Shown piece by piece: positions 12,446 through 24,509 of a DNA stretch of 64,000 bases. How positions within the stretch are numbered: the stretch's first letter is position 1; each line of letters begins with the position of its first letter. The translations under genes and the position numbers were made by a program. This DNA comes from Siphlonurus alternatus (lineage: Eukaryota > Arthropoda > Insecta > Ephemeroptera > Siphlonuridae), in NCBI GenBank assembly GCA_949825025.1, contig OX463780.1:19791856-19855855 (forward strand), written 5' to 3'. A model generated the notes under the pieces. The model did not search any database and was not told the DNA's origin. It worked only from the letters and a program-made list of their open reading frames with translations.

Positions 12446-15400
12446 AAAAATTTATGTCCATCATTTACATATAATTTACAATCGAAATATTGTATTTTTT
12501 TTCGATCTTAATTGCATTAATGTAAAAAATATTATCATCAAAATTAGTTAATATTTCTCAAAATATACTGTTAAATATATATAAATATTTGTAACATCTT
12601 TCAATCGGAAAGTAATTAAAGGCATAATTATAACTATACAGACAATAGAGTTATTATGGCTACCTGCAAATTCATGTTTTAAGAAATTTAAAATAATATT
12701 ACTGACTTTAAACAACATTTCTTAATAAAAGTTAACTATTGTAATTAATACTTCACAATATGTATTACATAATAATGTATTATTAATTATGCTCTTTCTG
12801 CTTAATAAACAATTCAATGCTTAAGACTTGAAGTATTACACTTTATTTTTGGCATAATCTGCGTACAGTACAAACACTTCAAACACAAAGTCAAAAGATT
12901 GAGCTGTTCACGTCGCTCGATCGCCTGGCGGCTGTGACCCGCTCTTCACGAACGCGCTACAGGTTGCATAACTTCACGGCGTTGTGAGGAATGCGAACCG
13001 CGTATAATGAGACGTTTTAACAGAGAACTAACAGCCCGAAGCTTCGACATGGTGTTAAATTTTCAATAGAATGAAATTCTTGTGAGTAAAATAAACTTCA
13101 ATGTCAAATTCTACCACTATATAGTTCAACAAAAATTTAAATTATAATTACAAAAGCCGCAAGTCTTTATCATTATAAAGAACAAAGAAATATAAAAAGT
13201 TAGAATACAGGTTAAGTTCTTAATTAGTATAAACTTATAGCTTGAAATATGAAAAGAGAGGCCAGAAATCTCGTATTTCTAGCTACTTGTGGGAACCTTT
13301 TACAGCTGTGCTGTAGAATATGAGTTTGAAATCTTCAACCAGGACATATCCAGGATACTCCATGCAACTGTAATAATTCTTCCAGTATATATTATATTTA
13401 CTGATTTATTAAGTAACTCAGTAACGAACCTTTATGAATATATAAGCGCATTTTGGAGCAATTAGTAGACACATGAATATTAATTGATATTATCCAGGAT
13501 AGGGTTAGTTCTTGTTTTAAAGTATTATAAATTTATATTTATTATATTACTGCAAAGTTCAAATAGCTCAAATTTGAGAAAATAGCTAATCCATTTCAAT
13601 AAATATTTGATACAAGTAGAAAGCAGACAAAATATAAAAATTGCTACTACCTATACGCAATTAAGAGGATATATGAAGAATAAAAATGCCCATACACAGT
13701 TCCATAAATCCTGAAAATAGAAAATATGTTTTCCAAAATTTTCAACAAATATAGTCCAGATTAAAATAAGACACCGGCTGAAGTTATTAACATCCACATC
13801 CTCATCCACACTGGACTACCAACATACCAAAATAATTTGCACTAAAATTTAAGAAAGTGAAGAATATAGTGTTTTAAGCTTAAATATATCAACAAATCGG
13901 TATTGAAATTGATATACAGTTATAATATAATTGCATATAATAATCAATATAATAAAATGCTGCATATAATAAATAAAAAAATAAAATTTAGAAGTATTTT
14001 ATTTACTTCATGTCACTGATATGGCGCAAATCACAGTCCTGCGGTATTTGACTAACAGCAAGGTTACCGCTAAAATCCGTGCAGATCGCTTTACGTGAGC
14101 TGATACTGAGCCTGATAGTGTAACTGATAAAAATGGCGGAACTTGGGTGAATATTAGATTAGACTTATCTGCAAATTAATGCTGTTATATACACACTCTC
14201 AGAATATCTGCAAATTTTTAGTTTGTGTACTGCAACGTAGTTGAAAATAGGAGATGATAAGGTAGCAGTATTTTTTTGGAAATATGCCAGGAAATTTAAT
14301 GTTATAGCACGGAGAAGTATATTTAAATTATACATTTTGAAACATTGAGTTTGTTTTAACTAACGTTCTATATATTTTTTCAGGTAGCTAAAATATAATT
14401 AATAATAAATTAATGTTTAAATTTTTGTTCTTCAAAGTAATTAGGGGAGAACATAATTGATGGACATTTACTTTTTTTAAGTTCTTGCAGACAACTTCTG
14501 CTCAAGCTAAATCCACGGTGTATATTCTATATTTAGCGCGTCTCTCAGCACGTTTTACGAGTGTGTAATGTACTATACATCACTGATGTATGTTGAATAT
14601 ATCCATCCGTGAATACCCACGTGAACTCGTCAATGTCAGACAAGACTGAAGAATGTGAAATTACGGCGAGTAGAATAATATAACATTTTACGTTAAACTC
14701 CATCAACAAGAGGCATGTAACTAATAATGTTCACACCCAATCAATCACTTTAAAGTAACTGCATGATAAAGTCGTGGATAACTACAGTATTTTTTTTATA
14801 CGACCTGGAGTACTTGAATATCTACAAAATGACAAACTTGTCAGTCATGGTTTTTAGCTGTTTTAAAATTTAGATTGTAAAACTTACGTAATTATGATGC
14901 AGTAAATTTATATTTGCCTCGTTACGAATTTTTTTTTTAATCAGTTGTTATAATCTACCTACTTTTAGAATTGTAGTGGTTGTAGATATAAATATTTCTC
15001 AATAATCTCAAATAATTTTGTTATCTGATTTATGTTTTTTACTTATTTGGACAAATTTCTAAGGCAACCGTCTGCTTTCATAAAAATTAAAGAGTTTAGA
15101 CGTAATAAAATGTTAAATTGATTTTGAAAATTTTGAAAATGCTGCAATGATTATAGCTTCAAGACAAAGTATCTTAATTACATTTATATAAGGTAACCGT
15201 AGGCTATTCATTAAATTTACGTTATTTTTTTTATTGTTTATTTATTTACATCCGACTATCGAGAGTATTTGACGTTTCGAAGCAAGTGTTTGACAAATCA
15301 ATAAACTGAATAAATATTTATTATAGTATAATATATAATTATATTTACATAGAATTCGTTCGTATAGTGTATTAGTGGCCACAGAAAGTTTATGATTTAT

Positions 15401-16480
15401 TAGATTTTTTTAATGCGATGCAATAATTGCAGTATTTTGTTATAATACTCAATATTTTTTTCCATTTAAGAGAAAGCAAAAATATTATAGCGCATATTAT
15501 TTTTACTATCACTGAAGGAAAAAACAACTTAAATGACATAGGGTTTCAAATGTTTTTATACGTAAACGTTTACAGAAATGTCGATATTTTTTCCCTTTAT
15601 TCTTCATAAAAATAGAAATCATATCAATATGTTATATTATATTCTATACTATCAATATTAAAGCTACATATGTTTGCTCTCTTGAATTGTAACTTTCTCT
15701 CGATCTACCCTGACTAAAGTTCATCGCTCCGTTCTCCATTTTTATCTTTACTAAAGAGCACCCTCGGGTTGATCTCCCAATCTGCCATGCAATGTAGATA
15801 TAAACTTTTTAATTTTATATCCACTTTGAATTATAAACCAATTGCATATTAATCTCTTCTTCTCAGGATGTATACAATACTCTTCTTCTCTTAAAAAAAA
15901 AAAAAAAGTGACGCGAGATTCGAATATTGCATTTTGATGCATATATGCATGTGAACTTTTATGAAGGTCATCAATGTTGACGCCGCTATTTTTTGTGACC
16001 GCAACGCTTGCACGATATTAGATACTATTATAACGGTAACAACTCATCGTGATTTTAGCACACTTGCTGTGAAATTTGCGTTTTCAGGAGAATTAATTCA
16101 CCTTGTTGCGACGGTGCATCAAGATATCGCGATGACAATATCGCGGTGTCATCAAAGATGGTTAACTAAAGAATTTCACAGTAACTGCACAATATTCAAG
16201 TCACGTCAATCTAAAAAAATATGCCCATGTAAATCTACCTTTTAGCATTACCTTTTCCTCAACTGAAGCCGATCGTGGCAAAGGAGGGGCCTGTGAATTT
16301 CCCCTTAACTGCTGAGCTATTGCGTGGTTGCCAAATATTTTCAATGTCAGAGTAGCAAATTTTTTTGGTTACATTTGCTATATAGTAATTACTTCCACGA
16401 ATTACGTACACAGCAATAGTATGTATACAAATGTTAATCACTAATAATAAAAATATCATAAATTAATGTTAAGGCTGAAC

Positions 16481-16806
16481 TACGCATACATTAATAAGTA
16501 TTAAGAGTTAATACTAGCTCTACTGCGGTTGCGTGGGTTGCGTGACAAGACAGCAGCGTTTGAATCCGCGTGCGGCACTTCCTTTAATCCTAATTTTACT
16601 GTTGTATGGTTGTACACAGCTGCAAGACACGTATACGTAGTCACTTTTCCGGTAAAGCCAGCCATCGTTGGGCACCAGCAGCTCTTCATCATGCAGTTTG
16701 GCAAGGCTGTAAAGACAATAATTAAGCCGCGAAGTTGAAGCGAAACGTAGTGCAAAATAGTTTCAAACTTTATATCAAGTGAAATAACTGAAGAAGACGA
16801 GTAAAA
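16481..16806 (+). promoter_or_regulatory. Likely 5' UTR and promoter island of gene B
   Basis: GC-richer DNA directly upstream of the proposed gene B start codon. Open frames occur on both strands (16529-16738 and 16812-16501) but look like composition effects. No TATA box or clear core element is seen, so the call rests on position and composition. Confidence 0.35.
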
Positions 16807-17554
16807 ATGCAAGTTGTGAGTTTGATATGTAATGACTTAAAATTAGGAAGGTTCCCAATTGTTTATATTTATGTTTATTTAGGTAAGTACATTAATTTTT
16901 ATACCTTTATGTTGATTTAGTGTTAAAAAAGTGCAAAGTTAATGAACTTTCATCTATATATAGCTATAACCATGGCATAAAAAATACAAATTAACAATTT
17001 ATTATTAAAAAATTCTTGATGAAGAACATTTTTCTTATTATTTATCGTAATTAAAAGAGATATTGATGACAACATTATGATTTACTATGGCCAATTTCCA
17101 ATTTACCAACCTTGATGGGCCCCTAGTTTTGGCGCCAGGGTGTCTAGACGCCCGCCTTGCGTGCAGGCAAACACACCCCTCGCGGCGTGACGCCACCACA
17201 GCTGAGATCGATCACAAGCTCTTTTAATAGAAAGTGACGTCACGATGTGTGTGAACTTGGCCATGTGATGAGACTTGACCTCAGAATAAAATATTATAAA
17301 TATACAGTATGACTACCTATATACATGAATTATATATTACAAGATAAATTTTTTAAACTTTTAAAGAATTTGCTGTTTATTATATATCTCAGTGCAAACT
17401 CTATCATTGAAGGCTATAGACGCTATATAGACAATATAATGACTAAAACGTTGGCCTACTGATTTGATTTGTTTATTAATTTCGTTATTGGATCCAATTA
17501 ATACAGAAGTTCCAGTACTTCCATTTGTTGGAAAGATTGCAAATTACTCTTAAT

Positions 17555-17649
<95 letters not shown>

Positions 17650-20483
17650 CAGTGCTGCTGTGCGCGTTGTACATTTTTTTGAAGAAAAATAACTTAAATT
17701 TAATTATTTTAATGTATTTCCATTGTCATTGTTGTCCTATAATTAGGTTCAAGCCTTTAATCCCAATAATAAATTACATAAAATATGTAATATCATTAAA
17801 ATAGATACTTAAGAGATTTACATTTATGAGGATACAGATATTACAGATGGTAAAGAAAATCTATAATATAACTTATTAATAATAAGTATTTAAAGTGTGC
17901 TGAATTAATTAAAGTTTGTCCTCTGATTCGACCTTGCAGTGCTTTCGTCTCTCGTGCTCCATGGAGCTGAAGCCAAGGGAGGTGGAAGGGGAGGCGGAAG
18001 AGGAGGTGGGAGGTCCAAGAGCAGGGGATTCTATCATGGCTCGGGCTATCGTTCCGGCTATCGTAAGTTAATTTACTTCACCATTATTGCAAGACTTTTA
18101 AGTTTTTAATTCAGCATCCATTTATTTTAAAAGAGAGTGACTCTGTATGAATGTTCAAAAGTCAGTAAATAATACGAATTAAATGCAGAAACGAGGTAAC
18201 CAAACTCGAGAAATAATTGTTAAATGATTTTAATTCATTTATCATAAATGATCAATATAATTAAAAAGCTCTCATGTATTCAAAAACAGAAAAATTATTT
18301 ACTGAGAATTGAAATGTGAAAATATATTATTTTTAACGTTTATAAAAAAAAAAAAAAAAAAAAAAAAAATATGCGTAAATATTTAAAGAATTTAAAATAC
18401 TATATATGATTTTGCTTTATTTTTTTATATATTTTTTCCACTATAGATGTCAAGAAAAAAAAAAAGAATTCAAAATCTGCTAGCAGCTTTGTATAATATG
18501 TAATATTGTATACAAATCAAAGGATTGGTCTAGCTGGAAATATTTTGGAGAGATTTGGGAGTCCGACCCCCACCCACAAATTTTTACTGTGTATAAATAT
18601 CCATGCCTGATAGTCACTCTGGACACTCTGCATAGACAGCTGTTCATAATACTTTCCTAATTATATCAAGAGAGAGGAAGATGTAGATTTGTAATTTAGG
18701 GGCGGTAAAAATGTCATCACTTTTATAATCAACACCACCACGTACGCCTTCGTACTCTCCATAGATTTGTTCTACTAAGCTGTCCCGAGGTGTTCATACT
18801 TAATTAACAATTGTCTTTCAGATGGCTCGGAATTGTCTTGGTTGGCGATCCTGATGATCGTGTTGCTGTCGTTATTCGCTGCCTTGTGGGTGATAGTTTG
18901 CTTGTGCTCAGCCTGGACGACCTTACAACAAGAATTTTCAAATGAGCGGCAGGCCGCAGTCACAGAATTTCTCGCGAGCCAGCAAAGACTCCAAGAACCA
19001 GAACAACAAAATCTAAGCTACGTCTAAAGCTCAGAGGTGTCATGTAACATAATATAACATAAACTAATTAAAGTGTCTTACAGATGGCAGCGGCTCCTCG
19101 ACCAGCGATATGCCGTGGTGGAAGATCCTACTGATCTTCTTGCTGGTGATTTTTGTCGCCATCATGCTCGTGTGTATCTGCTCAGCTTGGTCATCAAGCT
19201 CCAACGACAAAGAAAACGAACCACAGGCCCGCGCAGTCTCCGAGTTCCTCGAGAGTCAGCGAAAACTCCAAGAAGAACAACAACATCGACAACAAATTCT
19301 AAATTACGTCTAGGAAAGAAAGCCTCGTTCAAAAAGTCATGTGTCTCCATAGAATGTTATAATAATATAATATAAGTAACCTATAGGCATGTAGTGCTCA
19401 TATTTCTACTGTCTTGAGGTGTTCTTGTGAAAAAAAATAACATAAATTAATTTTTAGAGTGTCTTGGAGTGTTTTGGAGATATATAGGACAACACTTTGT
19501 CGTTGTGGAAAATCACACTGATTCCTTTGCTGCTGATATTGTTGGTCTTCATGCTTATTGTGTGTATCTGCGCAGCCTGGGCAAGATACAACTACGAACA
19601 AAACGAGCGACTGGCCGCGGTCACCGAGTTTCTCGAGAATCGTCGATTACTGCAAGAACAAGTACACCGTTTAAGCTATACGTCTAGAAATTTTAAGGGA
19701 AGCGTCATTCAAAAAGTCATGTGTCTCCATAGAATGTTATAATAATATAGATAACGTCCGCAAATAAGTAACCTAGCGCTCTTCCTGCTGTCCCGAGGTG
19801 GTCATGTAAACAAATAACATTAACTAATTTTTACAGATACCGGTGGAGGTTCCAGTGGAAATTCCAGTGAATATTCCAGTGAGTTCTCGGACAGAACTTT
19901 GTCGTTGTGGAAGATCATGCTGATCCCGTTGATGGTGTACTTCATGATCATCGTGATTGTGGTGATCTGCGTAATCTGGGCAAGATACAACTACGAACAA
20001 AACGAGCGACAGGCCGCAGTCACCGAGTTTCTCGAGAATCAACGAAGACTGCAACAACAAGTACACCGTTTAAACTACGTCTAGAAAGGAAAGCGTCGTT
20101 CAAAAAGTCGCGTGTCTCCATAGAATATTATAAAATAATATAGATAACGTCCGCAAATAAGTAACCTAGCGCTCTTCCTGCTGTCCCGAGGTGGTCATGT
20201 AAACAAATAACATCAACTAATTTTTACAGACACCGGTGGAGGTTCCAGTGGAAATTCCAGTGAATATTCCAGTGAAGATTCCAGTGAGTTCTCGGCCAGA
20301 ACTTTGTCGTTGTGGAAGATCACGCTGATCCCGTTGATGGTGTACTTTATGATCATCGTGATCGTGGTGATCTGCGTAATCTGGGCCAGATACAACAACC
20401 AACAAAACGAGCGACAGGCCGCAGTCACCGAGTTTCTCGAGAATCAGCGAAGACTGCAAGAACATCGTCTAAACTATGTCTAG
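16807..20483 (+). CDS. Gene B: small type I membrane protein with five tandem last exons
   Basis: Constant part join(16807..16882, 17940..18062), then one of the terminal exons: 18822..19027, 19084..19313, 19837..20084 or 20230..20483 (19458..19687 is frame-shifted). All junctions are phase 1. With the first terminal exon the protein is 134 aa. Exon 1 and the start of exon 2 give a signal peptide ending VLSSLVLHGAEA. The ectodomain is Gly/Arg-rich (KGGGRGGGRGGGRSKSRG) and ends GYRSGYH. The terminal exon supplies a short linker, a TM helix and a tail with N-E-R-x-A-A-V-T-E-F-L. Exon 1 is the least certain part: it is supported by its GTAAGT donor, its matching phase and its likeness to exon 1 of gene C. 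The only AATAAA near the array is at 20544. Not recognised from any known family; receptor or adhesion roles would be guesswork. Confidence 0.7.
17557..17649. repeat. (TA)n microsatellite in gene B intron 1
   Basis: Long TA run with one interruption, about 90 bp. The Tyr-Ile open frame over it is a repeat artefact. Confidence 0.95.
18822..19027 (+). CDS. Gene B terminal exon 3a
   Basis: Preceded by a CTTTCAG acceptor and entered in phase 1, which makes the junction codon CAT (His). It encodes 67 further residues: linker GSELSW, a hydrophobic helix of about 25 residues starting LAILMIVLLSLF, a VCLCSAW motif at the membrane edge, then a polar Gln/Glu-rich tail with the shared NERQAAVTEFL core. 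It ends LSYV. The S-Y-V ending fits a class I PDZ ligand (inference); the sister exons end NYV. No poly(A) signal lies between this stop and exon 3b 56 bp later. Confidence 0.75.
19084..19313 (+). CDS. Gene B terminal exon 3b
   Basis: TTACAG acceptor, phase 1, 75 residues after the junction His. Linker GSGSSTSDMP, then WWKILLIFLLVIFVAIMLV as TM helix, CICSAW at the inner edge, and a charged tail that departs from the sister copies (NDKENEPQARAVSEFLESQ) before the shared NYV end. The WWK start of the helix is shared with the single terminal exon of gene C, which makes 3b the copy closest to gene C. Confidence 0.75.
19458..19687 (+). pseudogene. Gene B terminal exon 3c, frame-shifted copy
   Basis: The sequence is clearly homologous to exons 3d and 3e, but the reading frame that encodes the TM helix (from 19497) has an in-frame TAG just upstream at 19482-19484. 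No acceptor would enter it in phase 1. Near its end, one extra T relative to 3d (in AGCTATACGTCTAG) also removes the family stop from that frame. If spliced from the only good acceptor (TTTTTAG at 19451-19457) in phase 1, translation follows the other frame, which is open to the TAG at 19685. That would give a polar, Arg-rich tail with no membrane helix. Most likely a decayed copy. A soluble isoform is the alternative. Confidence 0.6.
19837..20084 (+). CDS. Gene B terminal exon 3d
   Basis: TTTTTACAG acceptor, phase 1, 81 residues after the junction His. The linker is a Ser/Glu repeat (TGGGSSGNSSEYSSEFSD) coded by 12-bp units. The TM helix starts LWKIMLIPLMVYFMIIVIVV and is followed by ICVIWARYNYEQ and the shared NERQAAVTEFLENQRRLQ amphipathic tail ending NYV. 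Very close to 3e over the whole exon and the preceding intron, so one is a recent copy of the other. Confidence 0.75.
20230..20483 (+). CDS. Gene B terminal exon 3e
   Basis: TTTTTACAG acceptor. The junction codon is CAC instead of CAT, still His. It encodes 83 further residues. It differs from 3d chiefly by one more 12-bp linker unit (giving SSEYSSEDSSEF), by NNQQ for NYEQ after the helix, and by loss of three residues before the NYV end. It is the last copy and the only one followed closely by a poly(A) signal, so transcripts using the earlier copies may carry this exon in their 3' UTR. Confidence 0.75.
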
Positions 20484-20543
20484 GACGTGAGAGCTGTGTT
20501 GCCATTCAGATTACCTCACTTAATTTAAGGGGATGACAAGTTA

Positions 20544-20549
20544 AATAAA
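20544..20549 (+). terminator. Poly(A) signal of gene B
   Basis: AATAAA 61 bp after the stop of exon 3e. No AATAAA is found between exons 3a, 3b, 3c, 3d and 3e. Confidence 0.6.
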
Positions 20550-23500
20550 GATAAAATTTAATATTTTTCTTAAAAATTTTATATTTTATTTTTCTCGGCT
20601 GACATTATACTGTCCATAAATTGTAATTATAATTTTAATGAAACGTCACAAGTCGTGCTAAAAAGCCAGCTTGTGTCAAATGGTATTAATGACAATCAGA
20701 CTTTGGCTTACAGTTGGTGAATAATATACGCATGTAGCCATAGTATATAATATAATGTGTAGTGTTGCACGCTAAATGGTGGGCTTATGAACTCTTTTTT
20801 TTTTTTTTAATCTGACTCATTTTCAAAAAGTGGATGTATGAAATTAATAAATATTATAGGAGCGTAAAAAATCTCAGTGAGAGAATACGGAACTTTAATA
20901 TCATGGTTTTTGTCTTCATTTTCCTGTAGCCACCGCGACTCTAATGCATTTGGTTCGCCTCGTTTCTGCAAGAACTTAGTATTTTTTTTTTCTGTTTTAG
21001 CATGATTATACACACCAATATATCCTTCTTATTGTGCATGTTTACAGGGATTCACTGCACAATCTCGCGGGGAATTGAAATGCTCTTAATTAATACTTCA
21101 ATTATGGTGTATTCATGGGGAAAATATAGTAAAATATAATTTAATTATATAAAAATTTCAATTTCTTTAAATTAATATAAATTTATACAAAAAGGTGATA
21201 ATCTTTATATTTTCCGGAAAATGTTTACTGGAGAATTTCGTAATAGCTCTGTATGTTCATAAATACAGAGTGTAACACAGTCAAAATAATATATAAATGG
21301 GAATTCAGTCAATCCAGAGTCAAATATTTTCTTTATATTTTCCCCTGAAAACGTTTAGAACTCTTTGTGTACACTTATTTTAATCGGAGCTTGCTTTGCA
21401 CAGCTAGCACGTAATCAAATTTGGCTTTAATAGAGAATTGTTTGTGATTTAATAATATAAAAAAATATGAATTACTAAATATAATACTCATATTCTAAAA
21501 TATGTTATCATGTTATGATATTATATTGTACGTGTCTATATTGTATAATTATGTTGTATGTATACATGCTATGATGCCTTGTAAAACATTGCATTTGTCA
21601 ATTGACCAGCATTCAGCATTCACACTTAAAGAAGCACATTGACTTAAGTTAATTTTTATAACAATTTTGGTATGCAGTATATACGTAACACAAAACGCTT
21701 TGTTTTTAATATTTATTTCTTTTAAGAATTGCTTTTAAAATTAGAAAGCAAAAATACTGAAAACAGTTTATTTATTTATTTTTGCTTCCATGGAAAAGCA
21801 ATAAATAATAAAAAATATTAAAAGTTATGATGTATGTTATGGGTAATGGGTATATCATATATTTCCCACATTTTTTTGCAATATTAATTAAAACACGGCA
21901 AATATAATTATGCATTGCCATTTCAAGTAATTTCAAGCTATTTCGTGATAAATATGTTAATAACATATATTTTTATTATTATTTTCAGTCGTTTAATAAA
22001 GAGGCATTCTACAATAATTAAGATATTTCAATTTTAATTAGTCAAAGTAGCTAAAATTTGGCCTTATATAATATATACTTAGAGCATTGTTCGTCCTTAT
22101 ATAGCTTTGTCATTGTAATGTTGGAGAACGATGCAAAGAATCATTTGTTGCACGGTCTGCTTGAAAAATCGATTGTGACGAGGGAGGTAGAACAAATAAC
22201 AAAGGCAAATCTACGACCACCGACATATAATGTCAATGTGATCATTCTCGAATACGCTTTTAGTGTTACCTTGTTAAAATAAGAAATGTATTGAAAAATT
22301 GCTCTCTTGACTCATTTTTGTGTTATTTTTTTACAATAACGATGGGTATGTAAATTGCTGTAGTGATATATAATATTTATGAAAAATATTGATAATTCTT
22401 CACAGTTTTAGTAACAGGAACTGTCTAAAATATATGCCATGACTTAATTAATTGTATGAAAGTTATTATAATCGAAGCATTATCGAATTTACTCTCGAAA
22501 TGTATAAAAAAAAATGTTAACTAAAAATGTCAATTAATTTAAAATTGTAAGTTAAATTTGATTTACAAATTAATATATAATTATGTACTGTGACTATTAA
22601 AATAGATATTAAAATTGTAATACATAACATTGTATTTTTTTATTTTCTTCCTCATAAAATCCTATATAACTATTATAATGAAAATATATACGTTCCATGC
22701 ATGCACTTTATATTGATGACTTTATGCGGTACTAGGGCGCCATAACTTCCATTACTGGACTCTTGATAAGCAAGTACAATCATGTTGCCCTACAAAATAA
22801 TAAAACACGATCCTTTGTCAACTGCAGGAGTAACGTGCAATTTTCCAACATTTCTACTATCGTGTTCAAAAAGATATGCCCCTGAGAATAGCATACATAA
22901 AATTAAGTCCCATAAGGAGATGGGCACACCTTTTTGGTTCTGACAGTAGATAGGTAGAGTGAGAATTTTTTTCAGTTAAAAAAGTGTAATAAGTATTAAA
23001 AAAAAAAAAAAAAAAGGATGCGGTGCAGAATTATTTAAGCTATCAATGTACAAAATAATGTACTGTACAATGTATAAATAAAATGCAGTTTTTGTTTCAA
23101 TCTTTTTCCTATGGAAATTATTGATTATGTAATAAACACTTTAAAGTATTTATTTATGCATTAATAAATACGATATTATGAAGAATAGATCCATTTTCAA
23201 GTCTTAAAATTATTATACCATGTGCAGCACATTCTAAAACTCTGATGGCTTTTAAAGATTGAATTACTACAGCTATAATCTAGGATCTAGGTCTTTATAG
23301 TATTCACTGTCTTAGGTATATTGCCATTTGATAAGAGTTCCTGTTATTATAAAATGCATCAAAAAATGCAAATAAATCAATTTTATTGTCATTATATTAA
23401 TTTATTAAAAAAATACAGTACGTGCGTAGTAATTAACATTTTCTTGCACTCATTAAGTTCCTTTTAATATTGAACGAGCGGTATATTTTTATTATGGAAT

Positions 23501-24150
23501 TTGATTTGAATCTGTCAACATTTCCATATACATAAAAAACCTATCCCATGCATGGATTATTTTTATTTATCCATACCTTAAAATGTTGACTGACTTGCAA
23601 TTAAAGAAAAATGTAAAAGAAAAATAGCTTTAATTATTAAAGCAATTTATTCCAATTTTTGGGGTATTTGCTTTTCTACTCTTTTAAATACATTTTTTGA
23701 TTTTTTGTAATGTTTTTAAAGAAGAAAATATTCAATGAGATGTTATTCATTAATAATTTATAAAACCATCAAGATTTTTGTACTTGAATTCATTCTTACT
23801 GGTGGTTGTTAAAAACTGCTTATATAAAAAAATATAAGCGGGATGAGTGAGAAGGGGATGAATGGAGCAGGAGGGGGTTAAAAGGAGGTGAGGGATGGGG
23901 GGGGTAAGAATAGAGAACAGAAAAATACATCTCGTTGGCAGCACCCTCTTTATACTCTTTGTTTGCTGCTAGCAGTGCAAGCAAACAGCTGCAATTCGAC
24001 TGGTCTTGTTAGTGTTTAAGTATTGTTACAAATATATCAGAAAACGCAAGATGTTACACTCTTACGTAAGCTCTGACAGATCGAAGAAAAGTAAGATAGA
24101 ATCTACGTGCTATTTCCTGTGCAAGGCTTGTTGATGATAGCTACAGTGTA
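20550..24150. other. Intergenic DNA between genes B and C
   Basis: AT-rich, no exon supported. Small open frames (for example 20807-21013 minus and 22058-22282 plus) show no domain, splice context or composition change. Confidence 0.5.
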
Positions 24151-24509
24151 ATATAGGTGAAACAGCAGTATAGCAGCAATGTGCCTACTGCGATTGCGTG
24201 AAGAAGCTGCTGTCCTAGCGAGGGGTTCGCAAAATCTCGCTTAATTTTCTTCTCTCACTGCGATTTAGGCATTTGTAAGCAATGTTCACGTACTGTAAAG
24301 TAGTTCTTGATTAAAGATCAGTTTAAAATACGATATATAAGTGAATATCGTGTTATAATACGATGTAAATCATTTCATAGCAGTTTTCATGTGAAGACAG
24401 GTAGAGAGAAAGACAAAAAAAGAGTTTTTGTGACAGTGAGAGAGAGAGAGAGTCAACAAAGAAAAACACAGAAAAGTGTTTCTTCCAAGAGTCATTATTT
24501 TTTCATACT
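24151..24509 (+). promoter_or_regulatory. Likely 5' UTR and promoter region of gene C
   Basis: Mixed-composition stretch before the proposed gene C start, with a short GA run near 24440. Position relative to the predicted exon 1 is the only support. Confidence 0.25.

Larger units (their letters stand above)
11002..16480. other. Intergenic DNA between genes A and B
   Basis: No exon could be supported here. Contents are the second copy of the short dispersed repeat (12281-12362), a CT run, a long TA run and two modestly GC-richer patches (12885-13040 and 14025-14150) without splice sites or frames that fit the neighbouring gene family. Scattered open frames such as 15961-16245 show no recognisable protein features. 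Confidence 0.5.

Noticed and set aside
17556..17804. Tyr-Ile repeat open frame
   Set aside because: Produced by the TA microsatellite. The same holds for the frames at 33548-33775 and 58859-59062.
17940..18062. Gly/Arg repeat of gene B as a Shadoo or prion-family relative
   Set aside because: The likeness is only compositional. Gene B has a TM helix and tail, not a GPI signal, and the prion-type hydrophobic core is absent.
19907..20536. Polar, Arg-rich frames over exons 3d and 3e
   Set aside because: They are the shifted frame of the TM-coding exons and do not follow from a phase-1 entry.
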